Source: Candidatus Nitrosopumilus salarius BD31
GTDB lineage: Archaea > Thermoproteota > Nitrososphaeria > Nitrososphaerales > Nitrosopumilaceae
DNA length: 54,578 bases
NCBI RefSeq assembly: GCF_000242875.2
Contig: NZ_AEXL02000087.1
Span: 1-54,578, forward strand
Direction of reading: 5' to 3'
Shown: piece after piece, positions 8,090-17,198 of the stretch
Numbering within the stretch: position 1 is the stretch's first letter
Layout: each line of letters starts with the position of its first letter
The notes under the pieces: model-generated
Seen by the model: the letters and a program-made list of their open reading frames with translations, nothing else
Databases searched by the model: none
Told to the model about the DNA's origin: nothing
Translations under genes and position numbers: made by a program

Positions 8090-8373
8090 TGTGTGCTGGG
8101 AGTAACCCTCCTTCTGTTTTCACGATATTTCGCTTTGCAGCCTACCTGAACTTAGTACAGGCACTTTGAGTTCTGTTTGGCCTTGCTCCATGTGGGTCGG
8201 CTTTTTTCATTCCTTTTATGGAAACCTCAGGTTTTGCCATCACTGTGCGCCATATTGGATTTTTTTTCTGCTCCGTTGCCAATCATCTCTGATTATTTAT
8301 CTCCAAATCACATTTCCTGTAAGGAGGGAGGAGTTTCCTCTGCCGTAGCAGCGTTTCGTGCTCCAGCTCACAT
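8090..8373 (-). ncRNA. rnpB: RNase P RNA, archaeal type
   Basis: On the minus strand the transcript carries the conserved core of RNase P RNA. CR-I is GAGGAAACUCCUCCC near the 5' end, CR-II/III is GGCAACGGAGCAGAAA in the middle, and CR-V is AAAACAGAAGGAGGGUUACU near the 3' end. The two ends (UGUGAGCUGG and CCAGCACACA, one mismatch) can pair as helix P1, which sets the boundaries. CR-I and CR-V can form P4. The ~284-nt length fits archaeal RNAs. It is the catalytic subunit for 5' maturation of pre-tRNA. A T7 run follows the 3' end on this strand. Open frames on the plus strand here (from 8166) are shadows. The exact ends are inferred. Confidence 0.87.
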
Positions 8374-8382
8374 GATTTATTG

Positions 8383-8395
8383 AATATATCGATTG
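8383..8395 (-). promoter_or_regulatory. AT-rich TATA-like element before RNase P RNA
   Basis: On the minus strand CGATATATTC lies just upstream of the P1 5' strand. The spacing to the inferred RNA 5' end (about 16-20 nt) is shorter than ideal, so either the RNA starts a few bases inside P1 or the box is slightly misplaced. Confidence 0.3.
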
Positions 8396-8405
8396 AATTT
8401 GAATA

Positions 8406-9068
8406 TTACTTTACAGGTTTTATGCCTATTAGGAATAAAGTTCCAAACTCTCTCTTCCATTTCTTTCTACTTTTCAAGTCTTTGATGTGTTTTGTTTTAA
8501 CATTAAATCCTGCGTTTTCAAAAAACTTTTTCCATTCTTTCTCTGAATGCAAATGCATCCTAATTTTCATGACGACTGCCCATCTTGCAGTTGCCTTGTT
8601 GTCTGTGTAAAAGTCAGTTCCACAGAAAAATACTCCTCCTGGAGTTAATAATTTGTAAATTTTTTGTAATGATTTTTCTATAGAATCAACATAGTATAGT
8701 GACTCCATTGAAAAAATATAATTGAATTTTCCTCTATACTTCCATGAATCAATGTCTGTATGAATGAAAATCTCTTTGGTATTCGCTACTTTCTTTTTTG
8801 CTTGAACGATCATCTTTTTACTTTTGTCAATTCCAACTGCTTTTTTACAATTTATATGATTTGAGATTTTTCTTACTACCCAACCATTACCACAACCAAA
8901 ATCTAAAAACGTAAATGACTTATCAAATGAAATTTCATCTAAAAATTTAGATACATTCTTCCCATGTTCTATTTCCATTAGTTCTGCTCTGCCGTTTACT
9001 GCCCATTCATCGAATGTCTTTCTTACACCGTCCATTTCTTGTTGTTTTTTGTTTTGCAATTTAATCAT
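8406..9068 (-). CDS. Class I SAM-dependent methyltransferase
   Basis: A 220-aa protein with a Rossmann-type methyltransferase fold. Motif I is FLDFGCGNGWVVRKI, the acidic end of strand 2 is VGIDKSKKM, motif II is near DIDSWKYRGKFNYIFSMESL, and motif III is LTPGGVFFCGTD. The substrate cannot be told; the nearest general resemblance is to small-molecule or quinone-type methyltransferases (methyltransferase domain 11/25). The C-terminus is Lys/Arg-rich. The gene stands alone, upstream of the RNase P RNA gene on the same strand, and could share a transcript with it only by read-through. Confidence 0.82.
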   Translation of the reverse strand: MIKLQNKKQQEMDGVRKTFDEWAVNGRAELMEIEHGKNVSKFLDEISFDKSFTFLDFGCGNGWVVRKISNHINCKKAVGIDKSKKMIVQAKKKVANTKEIFIHTDIDSWKYRGKFNYIFSMESLYYVDSIEKSLQKIYKLLTPGGVFFCGTDFYTDNKATARWAVVMKIRMHLHSEKEWKKFFENAGFNVKTKHIKDLKSRKKWKREFGTLFLIGIKPVK

Positions 9069-9142
9069 CTCACTGATCTTTTGTATGAACGACTTCTACG
9101 TACTGCTTATATCTATTTTTGATTTATTTTGTTTGAATAGAA

Positions 9143-9358
9143 TTGCCTGATGAATCATGTCGTAAGTGTGGCGGAAAAATAAGCGAGAATATCAAATGTT
9201 CTCATTGTATGCAACCTATCAGCATGATTTGTCTGTCTTGTGCCCATTGCACAACTGAGCAATTCCATTTTATTTGCATGTACAAATCGACCAACCAGAC
9301 CATAGCTGTGCCAAAAATCAAGTCTGGTGATTATCGTATGGTAATTGCCATGGCTTGA
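9143..9358 (+). CDS. Small double zinc-finger protein (MPDESC family)
   Basis: From a TTG start the protein has 71 aa. Two zinc-finger-like units are packed in the first ~45 residues: CRKCG with CSHC, and CLSCAHC followed by His/Cys in QFHFIC. The opening residues MPDESCRxCG are shared with a second protein encoded at 24771, so the two are paralogues. The C-terminal part differs and is hydrophobic/basic. No catalytic feature is visible; a nucleic-acid- or protein-binding zinc finger is the likeliest role. It is a single gene between two transcription units. Confidence 0.6.
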   Translation: MPDESCRKCGGKISENIKCSHCMQPISMICLSCAHCTTEQFHFICMYKSTNQTIAVPKIKSGDYRMVIAMA

Positions 9359-9399
9359 TTTTAATAAAAAATCTATTTTCAGTATCATAGCTACCTAAA

Positions 9400-9409
9400 T
9401 TTTATTAAA
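9400..9409 (+). promoter_or_regulatory. TATA box of 984-aa surface protein
   Basis: TTTTATTAAA is centred about 28 nt before the ATG at 9433. This favours that ATG over the in-frame TTG at 9424. Confidence 0.5.
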
Positions 9410-9432
9410 GATGAGCCCAGATTTTGATCTCT

Positions 9433-12387
9433 ATGGGGCAAATTCTGCTAATTTTCAGCCTGATTGCCCTCTTGTTTATGCCAGTCTATGCATCTGCTCA
9501 AAGCTCTGACAGAATTACGATTCTTGATAATTTTGGGACTTATGATAATGGCGAACCTATATTCATTTTTGGCAAAGTAGCCAAAGTCTCAGATGACTCT
9601 TTTCTCATTATGCAGATAATCAATCCACAAGGTGACATGTGTCAAATCCAGCAACTACTGCCCTTACCTGACGGTGATTTTATTACAGATACTATCCCTC
9701 TTAAGGGTCGAATATGTGGAATTCCTGGTACCTATGAGGTGAAACTGTTCTATGGCGACAATTCAAAAACGACATCATTCAAAGTTTCTAGTAATTCATT
9801 TTCGGAAATCCCTGAAGACCAAAAAATTACTTTGGCAAAACATCTTCTAGAAAAACAATCCTCGATTATCAATGATGTATTTAATTTATCCACCCCATTA
9901 TCAAACCAAACTGCAAATACTTTATCTGAATTAGAAAAAGATTATGTTGATTTATGGGATGAGTTTTTTGACGAAGAATTAATCTTTGAAATAAATCCTG
10001 TCCTTAGACCGGGTATTTCATCATCACTTGATTCAGTTGAGAAATTGTTAGAACAAGGTGAAATATCTTTTGATATTGCAAAATCCATTGATAGAACTAT
10101 TTTTGCTGCAATCTTTTATTATGAAATTGATGATAAATCTAAAGCGATTGACTTACTTACAGACGCATTTATCGATATTCGAAATGTGAATCCTGAAAAA
10201 ATCGTACAGAGAACTGCAACTTTTGATGAATTAGAAGATACGTTACTCAACTTAATGACAAAATCAGATACTGTTATGAGCAGACCTGTAAAGACTGAGA
10301 TTGGTTTTATCTTTGCAAGGGGCACAGCACCTGTTTATGCAGATGAGATTACACAACTAGTTGATGTATTGTCAAAATCACGTTATCTTGATATTGTATC
10401 TAGAAAGCAGAGTGATCTGTACCGATTAGTTCAAAGTGATTGGGAATCCCTCAAAATCTCTTTGATGAGCAAAGAATCTATTGAAGAACTCTTGCAATCT
10501 CATCAACGTGTAAGTGACTTGCACTCTGCATCTCTTTTACTGAGAGAACTAGATGATGTTGAGCGCTTTATTTCGTCAAATTCTACTGACAATAGTGAAT
10601 TAGCAAACCTAATCATGCCTGGCTGGAAGACTTTGGAGAATGATTTAGCATTGGCAACTTCAGTTGATGATATTCTTGAATCTGAATCTGAAATATCTGT
10701 TATGGCTCAGGTCATTGACATTTCTAATAGAATTAACAAAAGTGTAGAAATTTCACAATCTACTGGAATCGACTCCGGCTTAGTTTCTGATTGGAGACTA
10801 TTGTTAGATAGAATAGAAAATTCGGATTCAATTGATGAGATTTTAGAAATTGTATCCGAATTTGACAAATCCATGACGGCTCTGCGAGAAAAACGTAATC
10901 CTCTGATAGTTTTGGAATATCAATACAATGCTATGAAAGAAAAAGCTGAACTTCAGGCAGATTATCAAAATTTGTATTTGATTGACAATGCTTTGAAAAT
11001 TTTGAACACTGCAAAACAAATGGAGTCAGGGAATCCCTCAATTACTAGAATTGATAGAATTGAAGTTTTGCTAACATGGGTTAGTGAAAAAGCGCCACAA
11101 ATCAAAGCAGATCTTGATTCCTATGACAAGGATGCCTTTAAAATTCGTGCAAGTGATATTTTACAGAGAGCAAAGTCGATAGAGAATCTTGTGGATCTAA
11201 GTATTACAAAGAATCGTTTCTTACCTAACTATCTAGAATTTACTGAAACCTTTAATGAAAAAATTGATAGAGTGAGAGATCTTGTTATTCAAAATGATTT
11301 AGAAGAAGCTGATGATTTGGTACGCCAATTATTTGACGAATGGACTCAAGTTTCTGGTGCCTATGCAAAGGATCCATATGGTTCAGAAGTTGGATACACG
11401 GCTGATGAAATAAAACGAATTGAGTTTAGAAAGAAACTTGATGGCTTTTCTAACACTGTATCTACATTTTACAATGCAGGGTTCTCTGAGTATGTTGACC
11501 AGTATAATCAAATGATGGATGAGGCATACAGGCTAATTGAGATTGCAAATTTTGTTGATGCTGAGGATAAAATTATCGAAATTGGTAATTACCTAAGTGA
11601 ATATTTGGTTCTAAGGGATCCTAGCATAATTTACGATATCTCATTTGACCCTGAAAAAAATATCTGGGTGATTACTGGCGCTACTGAAAAATCAATCTTT
11701 GATAGAAGGGAGAATCTCTATGTTACTGTGTATAACATGGATGGAACAAAACATAGTAGTATGAAATTTACTGATACTAAACAAGGTGACTTTTTTACAC
11801 AATGGGTTGCACCAGCAGATCCTGGTCTGTATGTTGTAATGTTACAATACAAAGACTCTAAGGCAACTCAAATTGTTCATGTTAAGGAGAAATTTGATTT
11901 CCAATATGACAAAGCAAATCTGAACATGGTTGATCTGGCTCGTGATTTTGAAGACCTTGAATCTTTCGCAAAAAGATTTGGGGGTGAAAGTTTTGATGAG
12001 AATCCGCGATTTTCAGATGTGATTAATGATCTTGAAATCGGATTTGCGAATCGAGATGCAGAAAATGTTAATGAAAAACTAGGTGAGTTAAAACACGATA
12101 TCGATAGGTATCTTCCAATTCGTTCTCGTGTTGCAATAATAGAGGCAAACTATGACGATGATAAACTAATGGTTTCTGGAGCAGTTCAAAAGGCTATTGC
12201 GTTCAGAGAAGATCTGTTTGTTGATGTATATAATCAAAAAGGCGAACATGTAGAGGAGATTGCACTAAAGGATAACTCTTCAGGTTTGTTTAATGAAGTT
12301 ATATCAAAATCATTTGAATCTGGGGTATATGTGGTACAATTGCAATATCATGATGTGGTAGTAACTGACTTTTTTATTGTCAAGTAG
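9433..12387 (+). CDS. Large exported protein with Ig-like and helical domains
   Basis: From ATG 9433 the protein has 984 aa. It opens with a signal peptide (MGQILLIFSLIALLFMPVYASA). A beta-rich Ig-like domain follows (about 25-120), then a very long, mostly alpha-helical acidic region (about 130-740). Two related Ig-like domains close the protein (about 740-830 and 900-984). Both share the pattern VxGA/VxGAxxKxIxxRExLxVxVYNxxG and end in GxYVVxLQYxD. No C-terminal anchor is visible, so it is either secreted or held by other surface proteins. This looks like an extracellular adhesin or scaffold; no enzyme motif is seen. The 3' end overlaps the convergent reductase gene by 8 bp. Confidence 0.75.
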   Translation: MGQILLIFSLIALLFMPVYASAQSSDRITILDNFGTYDNGEPIFIFGKVAKVSDDSFLIMQIINPQGDMCQIQQLLPLPDGDFITDTIPLKGRICGIPGTYEVKLFYGDNSKTTSFKVSSNSFSEIPEDQKITLAKHLLEKQSSIINDVFNLSTPLSNQTANTLSELEKDYVDLWDEFFDEELIFEINPVLRPGISSSLDSVEKLLEQGEISFDIAKSIDRTIFAAIFYYEIDDKSKAIDLLTDAFIDIRNVNPEKIVQRTATFDELEDTLLNLMTKSDTVMSRPVKTEIGFIFARGTAPVYADEITQLVDVLSKSRYLDIVSRKQSDLYRLVQSDWESLKISLMSKESIEELLQSHQRVSDLHSASLLLRELDDVERFISSNSTDNSELANLIMPGWKTLENDLALATSVDDILESESEISVMAQVIDISNRINKSVEISQSTGIDSGLVSDWRLLLDRIENSDSIDEILEIVSEFDKSMTALREKRNPLIVLEYQYNAMKEKAELQADYQNLYLIDNALKILNTAKQMESGNPSITRIDRIEVLLTWVSEKAPQIKADLDSYDKDAFKIRASDILQRAKSIENLVDLSITKNRFLPNYLEFTETFNEKIDRVRDLVIQNDLEEADDLVRQLFDEWTQVSGAYAKDPYGSEVGYTADEIKRIEFRKKLDGFSNTVSTFYNAGFSEYVDQYNQMMDEAYRLIEIANFVDAEDKIIEIGNYLSEYLVLRDPSIIYDISFDPEKNIWVITGATEKSIFDRRENLYVTVYNMDGTKHSSMKFTDTKQGDFFTQWVAPADPGLYVVMLQYKDSKATQIVHVKEKFDFQYDKANLNMVDLARDFEDLESFAKRFGGESFDENPRFSDVINDLEIGFANRDAENVNEKLGELKHDIDRYLPIRSRVAIIEANYDDDKLMVSGAVQKAIAFREDLFVDVYNQKGEHVEEIALKDNSSGLFNEVISKSFESGVYVVQLQYHDVVVTDFFIVK

Positions 12388-13597
12388 TTTTCCCTTTAAC
12401 TAGATTGAATAGTTGTCTCACTGCAAGTTTTGGATGATGTGTTGCCAGTTTGATCATGTTTGATAACCCAAACTCTGCTTTGATAAAATCGAGAAACTCT
12501 TCAGGTTTCAGTTCTTTTATGATGTCTAACTCTTTATCCCAATCACTATCAGTTAACCCTATCCATCTGTCTTGAACTTTTCCTGCTGAATTGATTTTGG
12601 ATTCGATTTCTTTTCGCCAAGTTGCTTCGTACGGAAAAAGAGATTTTTCATCTGTGTTCCCAGACTTTATTGCGTCTGATGATACTTTTCCTGCAACTCT
12701 TCCGTATTTTATTGCGTATCTGATCCCTTCTAGTACCAGAGGATTTGCTTGTCCTGCTGAATCTCCAACTAAAATTAGATTGTTAAAAACAGTTTTTCTT
12801 GACAATCCATCATTCGGAATCAGCCCATAATGAAATTCTATTGGAGTTATTTTCCCTAGTTTTTTTATTGGACCCGTTTTTTCCTCCATTAATTCTTTGA
12901 GTCTCTGCGTGGGGTCTACATTTGATTCTGGTTTTCCCACGCCTACTCCGATCCTCACAATATTGTTTCCTAATGGAAAAATCCACGCATATCCTGCTGG
13001 TGAATACTGTTCGCCTACCATCAACCACCATGTATCTGAATCCACTTTCTCGACTTTTACTTCGTATTCAGCCCCAGCACCAAATCTCTTCCATTGTGTA
13101 ACAAAACCCATTGCTTTAGATACTGATGAAGTAAACCCACTAGCATCAATCACCATTTTGGAATGAAATGTAGTTTTTCCTTTTGGGCCTGTACCTCTCA
13201 CTCCTACAATATCACCTGTCTCATTTTTGATGACATCATTTACGTTCATCTTAACAAAAATATCTGCCCCTGCTTTTTCTGCTTCATGTGCTAACCATCG
13301 GTATGTTTTCCTTACATCCAGCACTGCAGCTCTTGCTACTGAATCACTAATTGTTACTTCGTTATTTGGAGAACAAAACGAAAATTTTCTGATTGGATTG
13401 TAACAATCATCAGGAATTCCAAATTCTTTGATGTTTTGAATCCAAGTGACCCCACTGGTTCTAACGGTTTCTGCAATTGAATTTTCTTTTTCAAGTAAGG
13501 CTACTTTAACTCCATTTTTAGCTGCTGCCAAAGCTGCTGATGATCCTGCAGGCCCTGCTCCAACAATTACTAAATCATAATGATATTCTTCAGACAA
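12380..13597 (-). CDS. Geranylgeranyl reductase family FAD-dependent oxidoreductase
   Basis: The 405-aa flavoprotein begins with the dinucleotide-binding motif VIVGAGPAGSSAA (residues ~10-22). It carries the second FAD motif LILVGDSAGQANPLVLEGI at about 290-310, typical of the geranylgeranyl/digeranylgeranyl-glycerophospholipid reductase family. Mid-protein segments YAWIFPLGNNIVRIGVG match the substrate-binding sheet. Such enzymes saturate isoprenoid chains of archaeal lipids or quinones. The family is large, so the exact substrate (lipid or menaquinone side chain) is unsettled. It is a lone gene, convergent with the surface-protein gene. Confidence 0.82.
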   Translation of the reverse strand: MSEEYHYDLVIVGAGPAGSSAALAAAKNGVKVALLEKENSIAETVRTSGVTWIQNIKEFGIPDDCYNPIRKFSFCSPNNEVTISDSVARAAVLDVRKTYRWLAHEAEKAGADIFVKMNVNDVIKNETGDIVGVRGTGPKGKTTFHSKMVIDASGFTSSVSKAMGFVTQWKRFGAGAEYEVKVEKVDSDTWWLMVGEQYSPAGYAWIFPLGNNIVRIGVGVGKPESNVDPTQRLKELMEEKTGPIKKLGKITPIEFHYGLIPNDGLSRKTVFNNLILVGDSAGQANPLVLEGIRYAIKYGRVAGKVSSDAIKSGNTDEKSLFPYEATWRKEIESKINSAGKVQDRWIGLTDSDWDKELDIIKELKPEEFLDFIKAEFGLSNMIKLATHHPKLAVRQLFNLVKGKTT

Positions 13598-13647
13598 TTA
13601 ATCTAAATCATAATTGTCTAGGATATAATTTTGAGGTATGTGATCTA

Positions 13648-13857
13648 TTATTTTTTTAACACTGGATTGCCTTCACTGTCATTTTCTCTTTCAGAATCAA
13701 AAGTTTCCATATGTTGAGGATCTCTATGCATAAAACTATGAGTTTTACCTTCAGTTTTTCTGCAAAACTTTGAATGAATCGTCTCTTCTATCTTCAATGT
13801 AGTCTCATTTTCATGAAATAGGCGTTTTCCGCAATCTGGACATATTAATTCAGGCAT
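13648..13857 (-). CDS. Small zinc-binding hypothetical protein
   Basis: The likely start is ATG 13857, about 26 nt after a CATCTAAATAG box on the minus strand, giving 69 aa; an ATG at 13872 adds five residues. The N-terminus has CPDCGKRLFHE, and Cys and His residues recur later (FCRK, HSFMHRDPQH), so a single zinc site is plausible. The C-terminus is acidic and polar. No family was recognised. The gene stands alone between the reductase and a divergent membrane ORF. Confidence 0.6.
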   Translation of the reverse strand: MPELICPDCGKRLFHENETTLKIEETIHSKFCRKTEGKTHSFMHRDPQHMETFDSERENDSEGNPVLKK

Positions 13858-13961
13858 AATTTCAGTCATCATTAAATCTATTTAGATGTTTCAGGTTCTT
13901 TGGTTGCTGTTTTGGGCAATTTTATCCTAAACTTTAGATGTTAAGCAAACCATAATCCTAT

Positions 13962-14087
13962 ATGGATGAATCTGAATTACTATCTTTTACTATGTGGTTT
14001 GCAATAACCGGAATTATTATGATAGTCACTGGTCTTAGCTATAAGGCATACTTGGGGAAAAAGAATGATGAGATCCCTTCATCTTGA
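13962..14087 (+). CDS. Tiny single-helix membrane protein (41 aa)
   Basis: ATG 13962 opens a 41-codon frame encoding an acidic N-terminus, one strong transmembrane helix (residues about 9-28) and a basic then polar tail ending KKNDEIPSS. It overlaps the 5' end of the DUF99 gene by 23 bp in another frame, a layout typical of translational coupling. It is too short for routine gene calling but has a clear hydrophobic core and good codon use. The function is unknown. Confidence 0.5.
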   Translation: MDESELLSFTMWFAITGIIMIVTGLSYKAYLGKKNDEIPSS

Positions 14088-14652
14088 GAAAAAAGGTATA
14101 CGCGGACTAGCAATTGCAGAAAGCTTCAAACCCAATTCAACCATGTCTATTCTATCTGGAATTGTCATGCGTCGAGATTTCATGATTGATGATTTTGTAT
14201 TTGGATACACGACGTTAGAAGGTAATGATGCAACCGATATGATCTTAAAGATGTATGCAAAACTTGGCAGAACTGATATTAATTATATTTTGATTTCTGG
14301 ATTGATAATTTCAATGTATAATATCATAGACATTGAAAAGTTATTTCGTTCTCTAAAAATTCCAATAATTAGTGTTACCTACAAAGATTCGTTAGGAATT
14401 GAAGAATCGCTAAAACATCATTTTCCAACTTCATATGCCTCTAAAATTAATGCATACCAAAAATTAGGCAGACGTGAAAAAATTACTCTTAGCACCTCAT
14501 ATGATATTTTCGTTAGAAATGAAGGTTGTACTATAAGTGATGTGAAATACCTTTTGGATAAAATCACATTACAAGGAACTGTTCCCGAACCTGTACGTGT
14601 ATCACAATTATTAGCAAAGAGAATTCTTCAGAAAGAATTATTATCCTTCTGA
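14065..14652 (+). CDS. DUF99 family protein
   Basis: The 195-aa protein matches the archaeal DUF99 (UPF0215) family in size and motifs. It opens with RGLAIAES, continues with GIVMRRDFMIDDFVFG, and has a conserved ILISGLIISMYNIIDI segment and the C-terminal PEPVRVSQLLA stretch. The family is related to endonuclease V folds but its activity is not established. It starts inside the end of the 41-aa membrane ORF. Its 3' end overlaps the convergent SDR gene by 12 bp. Confidence 0.8.
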   Translation: MMRSLHLEKKGIRGLAIAESFKPNSTMSILSGIVMRRDFMIDDFVFGYTTLEGNDATDMILKMYAKLGRTDINYILISGLIISMYNIIDIEKLFRSLKIPIISVTYKDSLGIEESLKHHFPTSYASKINAYQKLGRREKITLSTSYDIFVRNEGCTISDVKYLLDKITLQGTVPEPVRVSQLLAKRILQKELLSF

Positions 14653-15402
14653 AGCTGTTTTTCCACCATCTACGTTTAGAACAGTGCCTGTAACCCAATT
14701 AGCTTCATCTGATGCTAAGTAGAGTACTGCATTTGCTACGTCTACTGGTTCTCCTATTCTTGCAAGTGGTAATCTTTCTTCAAGAACTTTTCTAGCTTGC
14801 GGATCATCGAGATATGGTTTTATCATTCCGGAATTAATAATTCCTGGATTTACACAATTACATCTGATGTTTTGTCTTGCATATTCTACTGCAATTGATT
14901 TTGTAAACATGGATATTGCTGCCTTTGTTGATGAATAGACTGCCAAATGAACTCTGGGGATTGCACGTTCACTTGAAATAGAACCTACATTTACAATGAC
15001 CCCGCTTTTAACATCTGACATTTTTGAAAGTACTGCCTTTGTCATATGAAATACTCCTAGCAAATTAACGTCTATGAGTTTTTTAATTTCAGAATCTTGC
15101 ATTTCGTGAAAGTGTATGGGATCGTTGATTGCTCCTGCGTTATTTACTAAAATGTCAATTTTTCCATATGTGTCCATAATCTGGTTAACTGTCTGTAATG
15201 TTTGTGATTCGTTAGTTAAATCACATGAAATAGATGCAGTAAGTGCCTCATTTCCAATTTCTTTCCTTGTCTTCTCTAATTCTTCTAAATTTCTTGCAAT
15301 TAGGATTACTTTGGAACCTTCTTCGGTAAACCTCTTTACTATTCCTTTACCAATGTCACTTGATGCCCCTGTAACGATGGCCACTTTATCTTTTAATCTC
15401 AT
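14641..15402 (-). CDS. SDR family NAD(P)-dependent oxidoreductase
   Basis: A 253-aa classical short-chain dehydrogenase. The coenzyme site is [10 protein letters not shown], with NNAG stabilising the fold. The catalytic Ser lies in VNVGSISS and the catalytic Tyr/Lys pair in YSSTK. The family's C-terminal [19 protein letters not shown] is intact. It resembles 3-oxoacyl-ACP-reductase-like and glucose-dehydrogenase-like SDRs, so the substrate is unclear. It may be the last gene of a minus-strand group with the two genes at 15469 and 16360, though a 66-bp gap separates it. Confidence 0.88.
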   Translation of the reverse strand: MRLKDKVAIVTGASSDIGKGIVKRFTEEGSKVILIARNLEELEKTRKEIGNEALTASISCDLTNESQTLQTVNQIMDTYGKIDILVNNAGAINDPIHFHEMQDSEIKKLIDVNLLGVFHMTKAVLSKMSDVKSGVIVNVGSISSERAIPRVHLAVYSSTKAAISMFTKSIAVEYARQNIRCNCVNPGIINSGMIKPYLDDPQARKVLEERLPLARIGEPVDVANAVLYLASDEANWVTGTVLNVDGGKTASEG

Positions 15403-15468
15403 ACAATGTTGATAAATTCGTAACTTATAGAATTTTTGTTAAATTCCATTCGTAATTTTGGTTTATTC

Positions 15469-16341
15469 CTACTCATTGATTTTTTTGATATATTCTGCTA
15501 TGCTTGTGTAATCCATATTCCCAAACCCTGCTTTTACAGCATTTTCATAGATCTCTTCTGCTTTTTTGATCATTGGTAATTCCACTCCTAATGATTTGGC
15601 AGCATACGTCATTGTATTGATATCTTTTTTTAGATTTGCTAGAGTAAATGTCACTTCGTATTTTCCATCTATCATCCTGAATGCTTTATTTTCACTCATA
15701 CCTGTTTTGAAGTATGTAGTGTTTAAAATTTCCAGAAATATTTTTGGGTCAACATTCGCTTTTTTAACTAACGTGATTCCTTCAGACAATGCAAGTGCAA
15801 GCATTGTTATTTGCAGATTCATAGCTAACTTGATTGTATGTGCTACCCCGCTTTCTCCTAAGAAAAACACTTTGCTTGCGATTATTTCAAAAATATTTTT
15901 ACAGTCATCAAAACTTTTTTTATTCCCCGATACCATCATGACTAAATTACCCGTAATTGCAACGTTAGGTCCTCCCATAACTGGAATGTCTAGTTTATTG
16001 ATATTATATTCTTGAAACATTTTTGAAATATTTTTGGATTCTGTTGGATCAATTGTACTCATATCTGCAACAATCAATTTATCATGATTTCCTTCGACAA
16101 TGCCATCCTTTTCAAATGATATTTTTTTTACAGCATCTGCATCTCTTACTATTATTATGACTAATTCTGAATTCTCTGCAACTTCTTTTGGAGATGATGC
16201 TATCTTTACTCCTTTTTCTTTTAATTGAAATGTTTTTTCTTTTGTTCTGTTATATGCTGTTACGCTAAATCCTGAATTCACTAAATGTGATGCAACTGCA
16301 TTTCCCAACATCCCGATTCCTATCACTCCAATTTTTTTCAT
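15469..16341 (-). CDS. 3-hydroxyisobutyrate dehydrogenase-family oxidoreductase
   Basis: The 290-aa protein has a beta-hydroxyacid dehydrogenase layout. A Rossmann NAD(P) site (GVIGIGMLGNAVASHL) is followed by the substrate motif DIPVMGGPNVA (usually DAPVSGG), and the catalytic Lys lies in HTIKLAMNL. Candidate substrates include 3-hydroxyisobutyrate and related small hydroxyacids. In thaumarchaea it could also serve as a succinic-semialdehyde or glyoxylate reductase, but the sequence does not decide. The 128-aa gene upstream is 18 bp away, so they probably form an operon. Confidence 0.83.
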   Translation of the reverse strand: MKKIGVIGIGMLGNAVASHLVNSGFSVTAYNRTKEKTFQLKEKGVKIASSPKEVAENSELVIIIVRDADAVKKISFEKDGIVEGNHDKLIVADMSTIDPTESKNISKMFQEYNINKLDIPVMGGPNVAITGNLVMMVSGNKKSFDDCKNIFEIIASKVFFLGESGVAHTIKLAMNLQITMLALALSEGITLVKKANVDPKIFLEILNTTYFKTGMSENKAFRMIDGKYEVTFTLANLKKDINTMTYAAKSLGVELPMIKKAEEIYENAVKAGFGNMDYTSIAEYIKKINE

Positions 16342-16359
16342 TGTTTTTCATTCCTTCTT

Positions 16360-16746
16360 TTAATGTCGTTCCTCATTTTGAATTTCCCATTGACTGTTGC
16401 CAAATCTTGATGCAACAAATTCTAATTGGCCTATTGTTTTGTCACCTCTTTTAACTTTGGCAAAATCAAATTTTTTCATTCTGATGAGTTTCTCTTTTGG
16501 TTTATACCCTCCCTCTATGACTTTAACTTTGAATCTTTTACTTGCTTTGATTATCATTTTTCTTGCAATCTGTACGTCTCCCATCCATGAAAACATTTCA
16601 AAATCACCAAAATTCTTTGTAGATATGTTGTATCCATACAATCTTGCTTCAAGTTTTATTGATTGAGATTTTGCCTGATCATTCAACCATGAGACTACTT
16701 CCTCACCGTGCCCCTTTTCAACTCCAAATGTTTCTGAATCCCGCAT
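16360..16746 (-). CDS. Hypothetical protein, 128 aa
   Basis: The protein is not recognised. It is soluble, basic in its second half (KVIEGGYKPKEKLIRMKKF) and has a mixed alpha/beta pattern with aromatic residues near the middle (GYNISTKNFGDFEMFSWMGD). There are no cysteines or membrane segments. It is the first gene of a likely operon with the hydroxyacid dehydrogenase 18 bp downstream, so a related regulatory or accessory role is possible. Nothing in the sequence names a function. Confidence 0.6.
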   Translation of the reverse strand: MRDSETFGVEKGHGEEVVSWLNDQAKSQSIKLEARLYGYNISTKNFGDFEMFSWMGDVQIARKMIIKASKRFKVKVIEGGYKPKEKLIRMKKFDFAKVKRGDKTIGQLEFVASRFGNSQWEIQNEERH

Positions 16747-16829
16747 CTACACAAACTCACAATTTCAATCAATAATAATCATTTTCAAATTGATGTTAAA
16801 CTAAAATATTGATTTGAATGTGAACTTTC

Positions 16830-17198
16830 ATGCTCACAATTGACTGCAAGGATGTAATTTCTATTAAAAATGAATTGCTAGTTTATGTTGCCGATCAGGT
16901 TGCTGCGATTCCTACTTTGAAAAACAATCAATTTACCTTGTCTACATTGGATGATGATGAAATACTTGATGTGAATTTGGTTATCTCTGCAATCAAAGAA
17001 TTTTTGGATTCTATAAATGAAGGAAGAAATTTTGCAGTTATCACTAGTAACAATATGATTAAGATAGCATCTGTATCTGGAAGAATCATAGAACGCGATA
17101 ATCAAATTCCATCTGAAATGTTTTCATGTACTCATTGTGGTTTTGTAACTAGATATGAGGTTGAACTTAACGCCCATATGAAAATCCATTATCTTTAG
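16830..17198 (+). CDS. C2H2-type zinc-finger protein (122 aa)
   Basis: The 122-aa protein has an N-terminal soluble alpha/beta region of ~90 residues. One C2H2 finger closes the C-terminus (FSCTHCGFVTRYEVELNAHMKIH; Cys-x2-Cys and His-x3-His). Single C2H2 fingers are frequent in thaumarchaea and are generally thought to bind nucleic acid or proteins. A second small C2H2 protein is encoded at 17533. The 3' end overlaps the convergent gene at 17195 by 4 bp. The N-terminal domain was not recognised. Confidence 0.65.
   Translation: MLTIDCKDVISIKNELLVYVADQVAAIPTLKNNQFTLSTLDDDEILDVNLVISAIKEFLDSINEGRNFAVITSNNMIKIASVSGRIIERDNQIPSEMFSCTHCGFVTRYEVELNAHMKIHYL

Noticed and set aside
8166-8383. Two plus-strand frames of 60-68 aa
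   Set aside because: They lie within the RNase P RNA gene, which has conserved core motifs on the other strand.
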